From contig CAYQAE010000073.1 of assembly GCA_964415445.1 (NCBI GenBank), forward strand, positions 1-9,886: a DNA stretch of 9,886 bases, read 5' to 3'. A model generated the notes under the pieces. It did no database searches and was not told where the DNA came from. It saw nothing but the letters and a program-made list of their open reading frames with translations. The position numbers and the translations under genes were made by a program. The stretch comes from CAYQAE01 sp964415445 [NCBI: uncultured archaeon]. GTDB taxonomy: Archaea; CAYQAE01. Below are positions 1-6,950 of the stretch, piece after piece; the stretch's first letter is position 1, and each line of letters begins with the position of its first letter.

Positions 1-795
1 TTCATCATCTTCTGTAGCTGCTTTAGAAAGAAGTGTAAACATACTAAATAGTGAAGCTAATGCAATAGCTGCAAGAGCGCTACTTGATATTTGTATATAT
101 CTTTCATAATCAGATGAAGATTTATCTTCTGGTGTTGTTGCATCAGCCCAATCCACATTTTTAGCATTGATTTGAATTGAAGCTAAACAAGCTACACCAC
201 CTAATAAAAAGAAAAGTCCAGCGAGTTTTGCCATACCTCGTGCTCCAAACATACCCAATCCTACAAAAATTGCACCAAGCCCCATTAGCCCTGTAAATAT
301 TATACTCTCAGATGTAGCTTGAGTATTTACTGATATTGGTATAAATAATCGACTTTGGGTTATAGATGGATTGGATTCTGCGTCAAATTGATCCCCTATA
401 TCATCAATTTGGCTATCTAATCTATCATAGATTTCATTCTCATATATGGTGTTATAATCAGGATCTGTTGCATCTATTGCACCTACAGATAAATAAATAA
501 CAAATGATAATAAGAAAAATATAAAACCTATGTATGCAATAGATGATCCATTTCTTCCAGTTTGGCCACCAAGACAAGCCAACGCAAATAAAAAAGCAAC
601 ACCACCGCCAGCTATATAATAAACACTATCAGCTCGTAGTGTATTATTTGCTATTGAATCAGATATGTCTTTTTCATTGAAAGATTTTTCATAGTCAGTA
701 TAATTAACATAAGCAAATAATCCAAAAGTTATTATCCCTATTAATAAAGCTATTGCAAGAGCGCCTGAATTAGCCCATCTTTTGATTGATCCCAT
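1..795 (-). CDS. Polytopic membrane protein of unknown function, cut by the left edge
   Basis: An open frame reads from an ATG at 795 on the minus strand to the window edge without a stop, giving 265 residues of an incomplete protein. I do not recognise the family. The translation (begins MGSIKRWANS) shows about six hydrophobic helices, at roughly residues 11-30, 59-77, 85-105, 164-184, 190-208 and 237-256. The first probably acts as a signal anchor after the short basic N-terminus. Two polar, acidic stretches (about 31-56 and 107-163) lie between helices and are probably soluble loops; the second is rich in Asp and contains YDRLDSQIDDIGDQFD. A third polar stretch is at about 211-236. Glycine-rich helices (IAGGGVAF, GLMGLGAIFVGLGMFG) suggest close packing. 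No catalytic motif is visible. The gene diverges from the lipid synthase at 914, and a TATA box at 830-837 would drive it. Reading frame and membrane nature are well supported; function is unknown. Confidence 0.85.
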   Translation of the reverse strand, partial: MGSIKRWANSGALAIALLIGIITFGLFAYVNYTDYEKSFNEKDISDSIANNTLRADSVYYIAGGGVAFLFALACLGGQTGRNGSSIAYIGFIFFLLSFVIYLSVGAIDATDPDYNTIYENEIYDRLDSQIDDIGDQFDAESNPSITQSRLFIPISVNTQATSESIIFTGLMGLGAIFVGLGMFGARGMAKLAGLFFLLGGVACLASIQINAKNVDWADATTPEDKSSSDYERYIQISSSALAAIALASLFSMFTLLSKAATEDDE

Positions 796-829
796 ACTTT
801 AACACCTATATATAGATTATATTGTTAGA

Positions 830-837
830 TATATAAA
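830..837 (-). promoter_or_regulatory. TATA box for the left-edge membrane protein gene
   Basis: Read on the minus strand this is TTTATATA, a perfect archaeal TATA box. Its centre is about 38 bases upstream of the ATG at 795. Initiation some 25 bases downstream of the box would give a leader of roughly a dozen bases. Because the sequence is nearly symmetric, it could also serve the plus-strand gene at 914, though the distance suits the minus-strand gene better. A weaker plus-strand candidate is the A/T run around 878-887. The placement is inferred from sequence alone. Confidence 0.5.
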
Positions 838-913
838 CTTTACCCAAATTGATTTGAATTTAAAAAAAGAAATAAAGTAATTAAATTGAAGAAATGCAAA
901 TTATACTTACTTG

Positions 914-1669
914 GTGAAAATACTGTCTAAATTTAGAATAACAATTGCAGATGTCTTGACTCTTTTGGGTCTTGTTTTAGGTATTAGTGCTATTTTAATA
1001 GCACCAGATCACTTAGAGATAGCAGCGAGATTACTTTTGTTTGCGGCATGTATTGATATGGCAGATGGGATGGTAGCAAGAAAACTAAAAGTAGAGTCAC
1101 GGATGGGTCAAATTTTAGATTCTATCTCTGATGAAATTTCTTTTTGTCTGGCACCTGCTTTTATTTTATACTCCTTTTTAGATTTGAATGTTTATCTGAT
1201 AGGTTCTTTAGTTTATTTGGTATCAATTTGTGGGGCTTTAAGGTTAGCTCGATTTGCAATATCTGAGTCAAAAGACATATTTGAAGGTCTACCCTCTCCA
1301 GCATTTGCGATGAGTATTTCTGCTTTAATTATCGCAGAAATTTATAATATTAGATATGGAGAGTATATTATTTTTACTTTGGCTGTAGTCATTTCTCTAC
1401 TTATGGTATCAAATTATGAGTATTTAAAAGTAGGTCGTATGGGGAAAAAATATTCTAAACGATCTGTGGATGCTATTATAAATATATTTGCTTCTTTAAT
1501 GGTAATTATTTTGATTTTTGAATTATTTTATCCTTATATACTTTCGATGATTATACCGTATTTATTTTTGTTTTTTGTTCTATTTTATGTATTTGGAGGG
1601 CATTTTTTGTATAAATTTCAAGTTTATGCGTTCTCAAAAATCGCAAAAGAACAAATTAATGAAACATGA
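914..1669 (+). CDS. pssA: CDP-alcohol phosphatidyltransferase, probable archaetidylserine (phosphatidylserine) synthase
   Basis: This membrane enzyme should transfer the lipid-phosphate moiety of CDP-archaeol (CDP-diacylglycerol in bacteria) to L-serine, releasing CMP and making the serine polar lipid. Numbering from the TTG at 911, the whole CDP-alcohol phosphotransferase signature DGxxAR-x8-GxxxDxxxD is present: D52, G53, A56, R57, G66, D70 and D74. The neighbouring blocks SDEISFCLAPA, CGALRLARF and FEGLPSPA match the PssA branch rather than the glycerol-phosphate or inositol branches. About six to eight hydrophobic helices follow, with a strongly hydrophobic C-terminal pair (about 185-229). 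At about 250 residues it is longer than short Gram-positive PssA proteins (about 180). The start is uncertain: GTG at 914 is chosen over the adjacent TTG at 911, and neither has a Shine-Dalgarno site. No lipid decarboxylase gene lies nearby in the window. The exact substrate is inferred from archaeal context. Confidence 0.88.
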   Translation: MKILSKFRITIADVLTLLGLVLGISAILIAPDHLEIAARLLLFAACIDMADGMVARKLKVESRMGQILDSISDEISFCLAPAFILYSFLDLNVYLIGSLVYLVSICGALRLARFAISESKDIFEGLPSPAFAMSISALIIAEIYNIRYGEYIIFTLAVVISLLMVSNYEYLKVGRMGKKYSKRSVDAIINIFASLMVIILIFELFYPYILSMIIPYLFLFFVLFYVFGGHFLYKFQVYAFSKIAKEQINET

Positions 1670-1684
1670 TCTATTCTCATAACA

Positions 1685-1692
1685 TTTATATA
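1685..1692 (+). promoter_or_regulatory. TATA box for the smc-scpA group
   Basis: TTTATATA lies in the 70-base gap between the lipid synthase and smc. Initiation about 25 bases downstream would fall near 1714, leaving a leader of roughly 25 bases before the ATG at 1740. A weak GTGA at 1729-1732 could act as a ribosome binding site. This would make smc the first gene of its own transcript. Confidence 0.6.
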
Positions 1693-1739
1693 GCGCAGTT
1701 AGATATATTATTTTGTTAACTTCAAATAGTGAATAGATT

Positions 1740-4700
1740 ATGGCTTACATAAAAAGAATAGAACTAGATGGATTTAAATCTTTTGGATTGAGACATACTT
1801 CTGTAGAGTTTACAGATTCATTTAATGCTGTTGTAGGCCCTAATGGAAGTGGAAAAAGTAACATTGTCGATGGCATTAATTTTGTATTGGGAGGTCTTAG
1901 TGCAAAATCAATGCGAGCTCAAAAATTTTCTGATCTAATTTTCTCTGGTAGTAAAGGCCATGTTGGAGCTAAAAAAGCATCAGTTTCTGTGGTATTTGAT
2001 AATTCTGATAATGCTTTTATGGATTCATCTAATGAAATTATAATATCTCGAGTAGTTGATCTTAAAGGAAATAGTAAATATCTAGTTAATGGCAAAAGAA
2101 TGACTAGAACTAAAATTTTAGATTTAATAAGTTCAGCTAGAATTTTTCCAGATGGACATAACATAATTTTGCAGGGAGATGTAGCAGATATTATTGGAAT
2201 GTCTCCAAATGAGAGAATTGAAATAATTAAAGAAATTGCAGGGATTTCAGAGTATGAATATAAAAAAGAAAATTCATTGAAAGAATTAGAAAACGTTGAA
2301 GAAAATTTTTCAAAAATAGAATGGATTCAAAATGAAACTAAAGCAAGATTAGAAGAATTAGAATTACAAAAGAAAGACTTAGATAATTTTAATAAATTAG
2401 AAGAAGATCTTGAAAAATGTGAAAATGCTCTTTTGTCTGCGAGAATATCAGAATTAAAAGAAGACATGCAAAAATATGAATCAAATATTGAAAAATATAA
2501 GGAATCTATAGAAAAGAGAAAAGACAAACTTAGAGAATATAATGAGCAAATTAATGATAAAAAAGCAGAAATTGAGAGTTTTGAAGATGATTTATCTATC
2601 CGTGGAGAAGAAGAATGGGTTAGATTAGGTAGAGAGATTGAAAAAGAAACATTAGAGCTTAAAAATTATCGTGAATCTTGCAGTGAAATTGAAAATAGAA
2701 TTGAATATTCAAAAAAAGAAATAGATAGATTAGAAAATGAGAAGGAAAATACAATTTCAGAGATTAAATCAATAGATTCACAAATAAAGGAAATAGAAGG
2801 AGAGAGAAAATCATCAGATGAAAAAATTAAACAGATTCAATTAAAGTTAGATGAAGCTCACAAGAGAGTCTCTGAATTTACTCAAGAATATGAAGAGAAA
2901 AAAACAGAGTCCAATAAAATAAATAAGAAATTTAGTAAAGTTTCAGATCAATATATGTCTCTTAAAGTAGATACAGAAAAGCTTAGTGCACAAATAAAAG
3001 ATAGACAGTCTTTTTTTTCAAAATTTTCTGGTCGTAAGAAAAAATTAGAAGAAAAAATTAATTCACAGAAAAAGAAATTAGATGATATTTTAGTTTTTGA
3101 GGAAAATTTGAAAAATAAAAGATCTCAGCTTCTAAATCGAAATGATCATTTTAAACGCCAGCTTTCTGAAAAGAAGAAGATTTTGGATAATCAAGAATCT
3201 AAATTAAAATCATTATATAGACAATTTGATAGAGAAGATACACGAAGAAAAGCTGCAGATTATGGTGGATATGATAGGGCCATAAAAGAGCTTATGCAAG
3301 TTAGAGATAATGGTTTAATTTCAGGCATTTATGGGACCATAGCTCAATTAGGTAAGGTTGAAGATAAATATCAAAATGCTTTGCAAACTGCTGCAGGATC
3401 TAGACTTAAATATATCATTGTTTCGGATGATGTAGTTGCAAAAGATTGTATTGAATATCTAAAATCAAAAAAAGCAGGTAGAGCTAGTTTTATACCTCTT
3501 AACAAAATTAATGTGCCTCGTATGTCTAATTCAGCTCAGCAAGCTATAGGGAGAGTTGGAGTAGTTGATTTTGCAATAAATTTGATTGATTATGATTCTA
3601 AATTTGAAAGTGCCTTCAAATTTGTCTTTGGGGATACTGTTGTCATTGATAATTTAAATTCTGCTAAAAAGATAGGTATAGGCAAAGGGGTGCGTATGGC
3701 AACATTATATGGTGATATTGTTGAAAAAGGGGGTGTTATGAGAGGAGGACACAAAAAGCCAACAAATTTAGGTTTTAGCAAGGATAATTTAACTGCTTTG
3801 CATGAGGAGATTAGTATTTATGAGAGAGAAAATTCACAATTACAAAGTGATGTTGAGCTTATTCGAAATGAATTAGCTTCTAATTCAGATAAACTTTCAG
3901 AAATTCACGTAGAGATCAAAAAAAATAGTGTAGAGAAAGATTCTATCCATGAAGAAATAAATAGATTAGTTGAAGAGATAAATGAATTAGATTCTAGTGG
4001 TAGTGATTCTTGGGCTGATGTATCTAAAATTGAGGATGAATTGAGTATTAAATTACAGAAATTAACAGATATAGAGGCAAAATATTTAGATTTAAAAATC
4101 AAAAAAGAAGAGTTAGATGAGATTTTAAGTGATTATGGCAGTCGTAGGGATCCAGAAATCGTAGAATATTCTAAACAATTAGAAAAACTTAGATCAGATT
4201 ATCAAGCTAAAGATTCAAAATTATCTTCTTTAGCTGGCAGATTAAATGAGGGTCTAAAGCCTAAAATTGAAGAAATTGATAAGAGAATTTCAGAACTTAG
4301 ATTAGAAATTAAGAATTCTAATACATCTTTATCTGAAAAACAAAAAGAAATTGAGAAATTAAAGAAAGTTCTTAAGTCTAAAGTAGAGCGAGAAGAGGAG
4401 CTTAAAAAAGAACTTAAAAAAATCAGATTTAGACGCGCTGAGATAAGAGCAGAAATAGAAAAATTACGTAGGAAAGTTGAGAGAACTAATGTAGATATAT
4501 CAAATAAAGAACTTCAGATGCGAGAAGATGAAGTTAAACATAGAAATCTCTCTCAAAAAGTTGAAAAATTAGAAGAAAAATTGGGAAGATATCCTGAAAT
4601 AAAGGAAAATATTGAGCAAATTAAGGTAAAAATGAAAAAATTAGATCAGGAAATTGAACAACTTCGTCCAAAATTAAATATGCGAGCAGATGAAGAATAT

Positions 4701-5288
4701 GATATTTATTTTGAGAAAAAAGAAGAAATTGATTCTAAATTAAGTAAATTGCTAAGTGAAAAGGATGCAATTATCGATTATATGAATATGATTGAAGCTA
4801 AAAAAGAAGAAGTTTTTATGAATACTTTTAATGAAATATCAAAGAATTTTGAAGAAATTTTTCAAAAATTATCTCCTCAAGGCACAGGTAAATTGATATT
4901 AGATAACAAAGAAGAACCACTAGAAGGTGGGCTTGATATGCAAGCACAACCTGAGGGAAAAAAAATAAAGAGATTAGCTTCAATGTCTGGTGGAGAGAAA
5001 TCATTAACTGCTATTGCTTTTATATTTTCAATTCAAAGATACAAACCTGCTCCTTTTTATGTTTTAGATGAAATTGATGCATTTTTAGATGATGAAAATG
5101 TTGATAGAGTAGCTAGACTTATTAGAGAATCTGCAAACACAGTTCAGCAAATTGTAATTACTCATAGAGATGTTATGATGTCACAAGCGTCTCTTTTGTA
5201 TGGCGTATCTATGTCTGAGGGAATTAGTAATATTATTTCTATGAAATTAGAAGAAGCTGAAAGCTTAATTAAAGAGGCAACAGCATGA
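1740..5288 (+). CDS. smc: Chromosome segregation ATPase SMC
   Basis: SMC forms a rod-shaped dimer that, with the kleisin ScpA, compacts and separates chromosomes by ATP-driven DNA loop handling in the cytoplasm. All expected parts are present in 1,182 residues, the normal length for prokaryotic SMC. The Walker A motif GPNGSGKS is at 33-40. The Q-loop glutamine is Q145 (ILQGD), followed by the conserved SPNERIEIIKEIAGISEYE block. A first long coiled coil, rich in Glu, Lys, Leu and Ile, spans about 165-510. The hinge domain spans about 525-670, starting near GIYGTIAQL and ending with GGVMRGG. The returning coiled coil spans about 680-1045. The ABC signature MSGGEKS is at 1082-1088, and Walker B YVLDEIDAFLDD starts at 1107, with D1110 and the catalytic E1111. 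No key residue is missing. The ATG at 1740 fits the usual N-terminus (KRIELDGFKSF). The stop overlaps the start of scpA by four bases (ATGA), so the two are co-translated. Confidence 0.97.
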   Translation: MAYIKRIELDGFKSFGLRHTSVEFTDSFNAVVGPNGSGKSNIVDGINFVLGGLSAKSMRAQKFSDLIFSGSKGHVGAKKASVSVVFDNSDNAFMDSSNEIIISRVVDLKGNSKYLVNGKRMTRTKILDLISSARIFPDGHNIILQGDVADIIGMSPNERIEIIKEIAGISEYEYKKENSLKELENVEENFSKIEWIQNETKARLEELELQKKDLDNFNKLEEDLEKCENALLSARISELKEDMQKYESNIEKYKESIEKRKDKLREYNEQINDKKAEIESFEDDLSIRGEEEWVRLGREIEKETLELKNYRESCSEIENRIEYSKKEIDRLENEKENTISEIKSIDSQIKEIEGERKSSDEKIKQIQLKLDEAHKRVSEFTQEYEEKKTESNKINKKFSKVSDQYMSLKVDTEKLSAQIKDRQSFFSKFSGRKKKLEEKINSQKKKLDDILVFEENLKNKRSQLLNRNDHFKRQLSEKKKILDNQESKLKSLYRQFDREDTRRKAADYGGYDRAIKELMQVRDNGLISGIYGTIAQLGKVEDKYQNALQTAAGSRLKYIIVSDDVVAKDCIEYLKSKKAGRASFIPLNKINVPRMSNSAQQAIGRVGVVDFAINLIDYDSKFESAFKFVFGDTVVIDNLNSAKKIGIGKGVRMATLYGDIVEKGGVMRGGHKKPTNLGFSKDNLTALHEEISIYERENSQLQSDVELIRNELASNSDKLSEIHVEIKKNSVEKDSIHEEINRLVEEINELDSSGSDSWADVSKIEDELSIKLQKLTDIEAKYLDLKIKKEELDEILSDYGSRRDPEIVEYSKQLEKLRSDYQAKDSKLSSLAGRLNEGLKPKIEEIDKRISELRLEIKNSNTSLSEKQKEIEKLKKVLKSKVEREEELKKELKKIRFRRAEIRAEIEKLRRKVERTNVDISNKELQMREDEVKHRNLSQKVEKLEEKLGRYPEIKENIEQIKVKMKKLDQEIEQLRPKLNMRADEEYDIYFEKKEEIDSKLSKLLSEKDAIIDYMNMIEAKKEEVFMNTFNEISKNFEEIFQKLSPQGTGKLILDNKEEPLEGGLDMQAQPEGKKIKRLASMSGGEKSLTAIAFIFSIQRYKPAPFYVLDEIDAFLDDENVDRVARLIRESANTVQQIVITHRDVMMSQASLLYGVSMSEGISNIISMKLEEAESLIKEATA
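5274..5277 (+). promoter_or_regulatory. Ribosome binding site inside the smc 3' end, for scpA
   Basis: GAGG lies within the last codons of smc, seven bases before the ATG at 5285 and ten before the second ATG at 5288. It supports initiation at one of these paired ATG codons. The 7-base spacing slightly favours 5285. Confidence 0.45.
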
Positions 5289-6025
5289 TGGAATTAGATG
5301 ATATAGCAATTAATGAGACTGAAGAGATAAAACCAGTTGATGTTTTAGTTGAATTAGTAAAAGAGAAAAAAATAGATCCATGGGAAATAGATATTGTAGA
5401 TCTAACTGAAAAATATTTAGATAAAGTTCAGGAGATGGGGGAGCGAAATCTTCGTTTATCTGCTCGTACTTTGCTTGCTGCATCGGTCCTCCTTAGAATA
5501 AAGTCAGATGTAGTTTTGTCAATTGAGAGGCGTTATCATGATGAATTGGATGAATTAAACGAATTAGATGAAATTGATGAGGAGTTTGGAGATGAAGAAT
5601 CAGTAAATGTATCTTTAGCTCCTAAAAAAATACCTTTAGGTATAAACATACAAAGAAAAGCGCGAAGAAAAGTAACTTTAGCTGAACTTGTAAATATATT
5701 AGATAATATCCCGATCAGTCCACAAAGAAGTAGAAGAATCAAAAAAGCTTATCGAATTAATAAAAGAGATTTAGTTAAATTTAGGTCTATGAAAAAGGAT
5801 TTAAGGAACTATATTGATCAAATGTATGTAGATATCAAAGAAAAATTATCTAAAGAGGAATGCCTGCCTTTCTCTTCTATGGTTGATAATTCAGATCGTC
5901 TAACTAAAGCTAGAAGGTTTCTATATGTCTTGTTTTTAGCTCATCAAAACAAAGTTCAAGTTCACCAGAAAGCACCCTTTGATGAGATATTCATTAGTGT
6001 TTTGAATAAAGAAAGTGGGAAGTGA
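5285..6025 (+). CDS. scpA: Segregation and condensation protein A (kleisin)
   Basis: ScpA is the kleisin that bridges the two ATPase heads of the SMC dimer. The 246-residue product has the family's N-terminal helical block: PVDVLVELVKEKKIDPWEID (about 18-36), DLTEKYLDKV and RLSARTLLAASVLLRIKSD (about 57-75). A C-terminal winged-helix-like segment (about 198-240, with TKARRFLYVLFLAHQNKVQV) would bind the SMC head. Between them is a very acidic low-complexity linker (about 86-106, DELDELNELDEIDEEFGDEE) followed by a basic patch (RKARRK at 124-129). The start overlaps the smc stop by four bases, so the two subunits are probably made in step. Two ATG codons are adjacent (5285 and 5288) and the sequence cannot settle which is used. 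The usual partner gene scpB is not found next to it or elsewhere in the window. Confidence 0.93.
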   Translation: MMELDDIAINETEEIKPVDVLVELVKEKKIDPWEIDIVDLTEKYLDKVQEMGERNLRLSARTLLAASVLLRIKSDVVLSIERRYHDELDELNELDEIDEEFGDEESVNVSLAPKKIPLGINIQRKARRKVTLAELVNILDNIPISPQRSRRIKKAYRINKRDLVKFRSMKKDLRNYIDQMYVDIKEKLSKEECLPFSSMVDNSDRLTKARRFLYVLFLAHQNKVQVHQKAPFDEIFISVLNKESGK

Positions 6026-6521
6026 TAATATTCATCAAATAGCTATTATTGGGTCAAGTAACGTTTCAGATAAAAAAGTAAGAACCTTAGCCTACAAAAT
6101 AGGTGCAGAAATAGCAAAAAATAATTATATTCTTATTTGTGGGGGGAAAGGTGGCGTTATGGAACTAGCTTCAAAAGGGGCTAAAGAACATGGGGGTTTA
6201 ACTGTAGGAATACTTCCTGAAAATGATTTATCATTTTCAAATCCCTATATTGATGTTAAAATTGCTACAGGTATTGGGCATGCAAGAAATAGTTTGGTAG
6301 TTAGATCTGCTGAAGTAATTATAGCTATAGGTGGAAGTAGTGGTACATTATCTGAGATGGCACATGCAAAAAATGAATCTAAGTCTTTAATAATACTTAA
6401 AAATAGTAGAGGAATAAGTGATTATGTAATATGTAATAATTTTAAATATCTAGATTATGAAATAGCAAAGGATCCCAAAGAAGCAATAAATATAGTTGAT
6501 AAAATTATAAAATCAAAGTAG
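6015..6521 (+). CDS. TIGR00725/LOG-like Rossmann-fold nucleotide-binding protein
   Basis: This 168-residue cytoplasmic protein belongs to the 'lysine decarboxylase-like' Rossmann superfamily, which includes LOG cytokinin-riboside phosphoribohydrolases and TIGR00725 proteins. It is not a real decarboxylase. Visible motifs are a first strand and glycine turn (IAIIGSSNVSD, 9-19), GGKGGVME (43-50), the ATGIGHARN block (84-92) and GGSSGTLSE (106-114). The last corresponds to the GGxxGTxxE nucleotide/phosphate-binding signature, with E114 as the likely active-site acid, but it lacks the proline that precedes it in typical LOG enzymes. The start is a GTG at 6015 inside the end of scpA (11-base overlap); no better in-frame start is visible, and there is no clear Shine-Dalgarno site, so coupling to scpA is likely. 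Family assignment is good. A nucleotide-monophosphate hydrolase activity is only inferred. Confidence 0.85.
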   Translation: MGSDNIHQIAIIGSSNVSDKKVRTLAYKIGAEIAKNNYILICGGKGGVMELASKGAKEHGGLTVGILPENDLSFSNPYIDVKIATGIGHARNSLVVRSAEVIIAIGGSSGTLSEMAHAKNESKSLIILKNSRGISDYVICNNFKYLDYEIAKDPKEAINIVDKIIKSK

Positions 6522-6548
6522 ATTGTAAGTTTTGAAAATTAACATATC

Positions 6549-6595
6549 TTAAAGATTTGTAAAAAAAATTTAGAACAAACTTTTTTAATCTTTAA
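6549..6595. repeat. Long imperfect inverted repeat between the scpA group and the pyrD group
   Basis: The outer arms TTAAAGATT (6549-6557) and AATCTTTAA (6587-6595) are perfect 9-base complements. After a three-base bulge (TGT, 6558-6560), an inner run of A (6561-6568) faces six T (6581-6586). The remaining loop is about 12 to 14 bases. The repeat begins 28 bases after the upstream stop codon and ends 37 bases before the next start. It could form an A/U-rich hairpin, with a T run inside rather than after the stem. It may help end the upstream transcript or be a protein-binding site for the downstream promoter, since the right arm runs into a TATA-like TTTAACATA (6591-6599). Its role is inferred. 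Confidence 0.5.
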
Positions 6596-6620
6596 CATAA
6601 GAGATTTACCATATATTATT

Positions 6621-6626
6621 GAGGTG
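6621..6626 (+). promoter_or_regulatory. Strong ribosome binding site for the 105-residue membrane protein
   Basis: GAGGTG lies six bases before the ATG at 6633 and matches the anti-Shine-Dalgarno sequence over six bases. It fixes the start of this small gene and suggests translation of the following pyrD group begins here. Confidence 0.7.
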
Positions 6627-6632
6627 TCTTGA

Positions 6633-6950
6633 ATGTCTAAAGATAAAGTAATAGGTGGATTAATTTTAGCATTATGTGTTGTGCTATTAGTAGGATATTA
6701 TGTAGCAATGATTTGGCCAGATAAAGTACCTTTTGTAGATGGCAATGATGATCATGTACGGGTTGTTGTAATGGCAGTAATTTTAGGCATTGCCTGGACA
6801 GTTGTTATGGTCATTGGCGGATGGATAGGATATACTATGCTTACATTGCCACCAGCTGTGCCCGTAACGTTGCCAGAAGAGGAAGAAGAAGAGGAACAAG
6901 TATCTACAGAAGAAGCAGAATCTTCTGAACAAACACAACAGCAACAATAA
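6633..6950 (+). CDS. Small two-helix membrane protein with Glu/Gln-rich tail, unknown function
   Basis: I do not recognise this 105-residue protein. Two hydrophobic helices are clear, at about 6-28 and 42-70. They are joined by a short polar loop (WPDKVPFVDGNDDH), and a Pro-rich stretch (LPPAVPVTLP) follows. The C-terminal tail is extremely acidic and polar: seven consecutive Glu (82-88), then Glu, Ser and Thr, ending in four Gln. Lysines 3 and 5 before the first helix suggest the N-terminus, and so also the tail, faces the cytoplasm. The start is well supported by GAGGTG six bases upstream. Its stop shares one base with the pyrD start (TAATG), which has no Shine-Dalgarno site of its own, so pyrD is probably translated by reinitiation after this gene. 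That makes it a real gene and perhaps a functional partner of pyrimidine synthesis, but no function can be read from the sequence. Confidence 0.85.
   Translation: MSKDKVIGGLILALCVVLLVGYYVAMIWPDKVPFVDGNDDHVRVVVMAVILGIAWTVVMVIGGWIGYTMLTLPPAVPVTLPEEEEEEEQVSTEEAESSEQTQQQQ

Noticed and set aside
824-1708. Eleven-base match GTTAGATATAT at 824-834 and 1698-1708, both in promoter regions
   Set aside because: The match is short and made of TATA-like sequence in A+T-rich DNA; no flanking similarity supports a shared operator.
1919-4102. Several minus-strand open frames of 60 to 80 codons inside smc
   Set aside because: They lie opposite a conserved gene, are Ser/Leu/Phe-rich as expected from the complement of Glu/Lys-rich coiled-coil codons, and have no recognisable motif or start signal.
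5536-5742. Minus-strand open frame opposite scpA with a Ser/Asn-rich end
   Set aside because: It is the complement of the acidic linker repeat in scpA; the low-complexity composition is explained by that.
6015-6521. Reading the Rossmann protein as a lysine decarboxylase
   Set aside because: That label is a historical misnaming of the LOG/TIGR00725 superfamily; no PLP-binding lysine motif is present and the GGxxGTxxE signature is.
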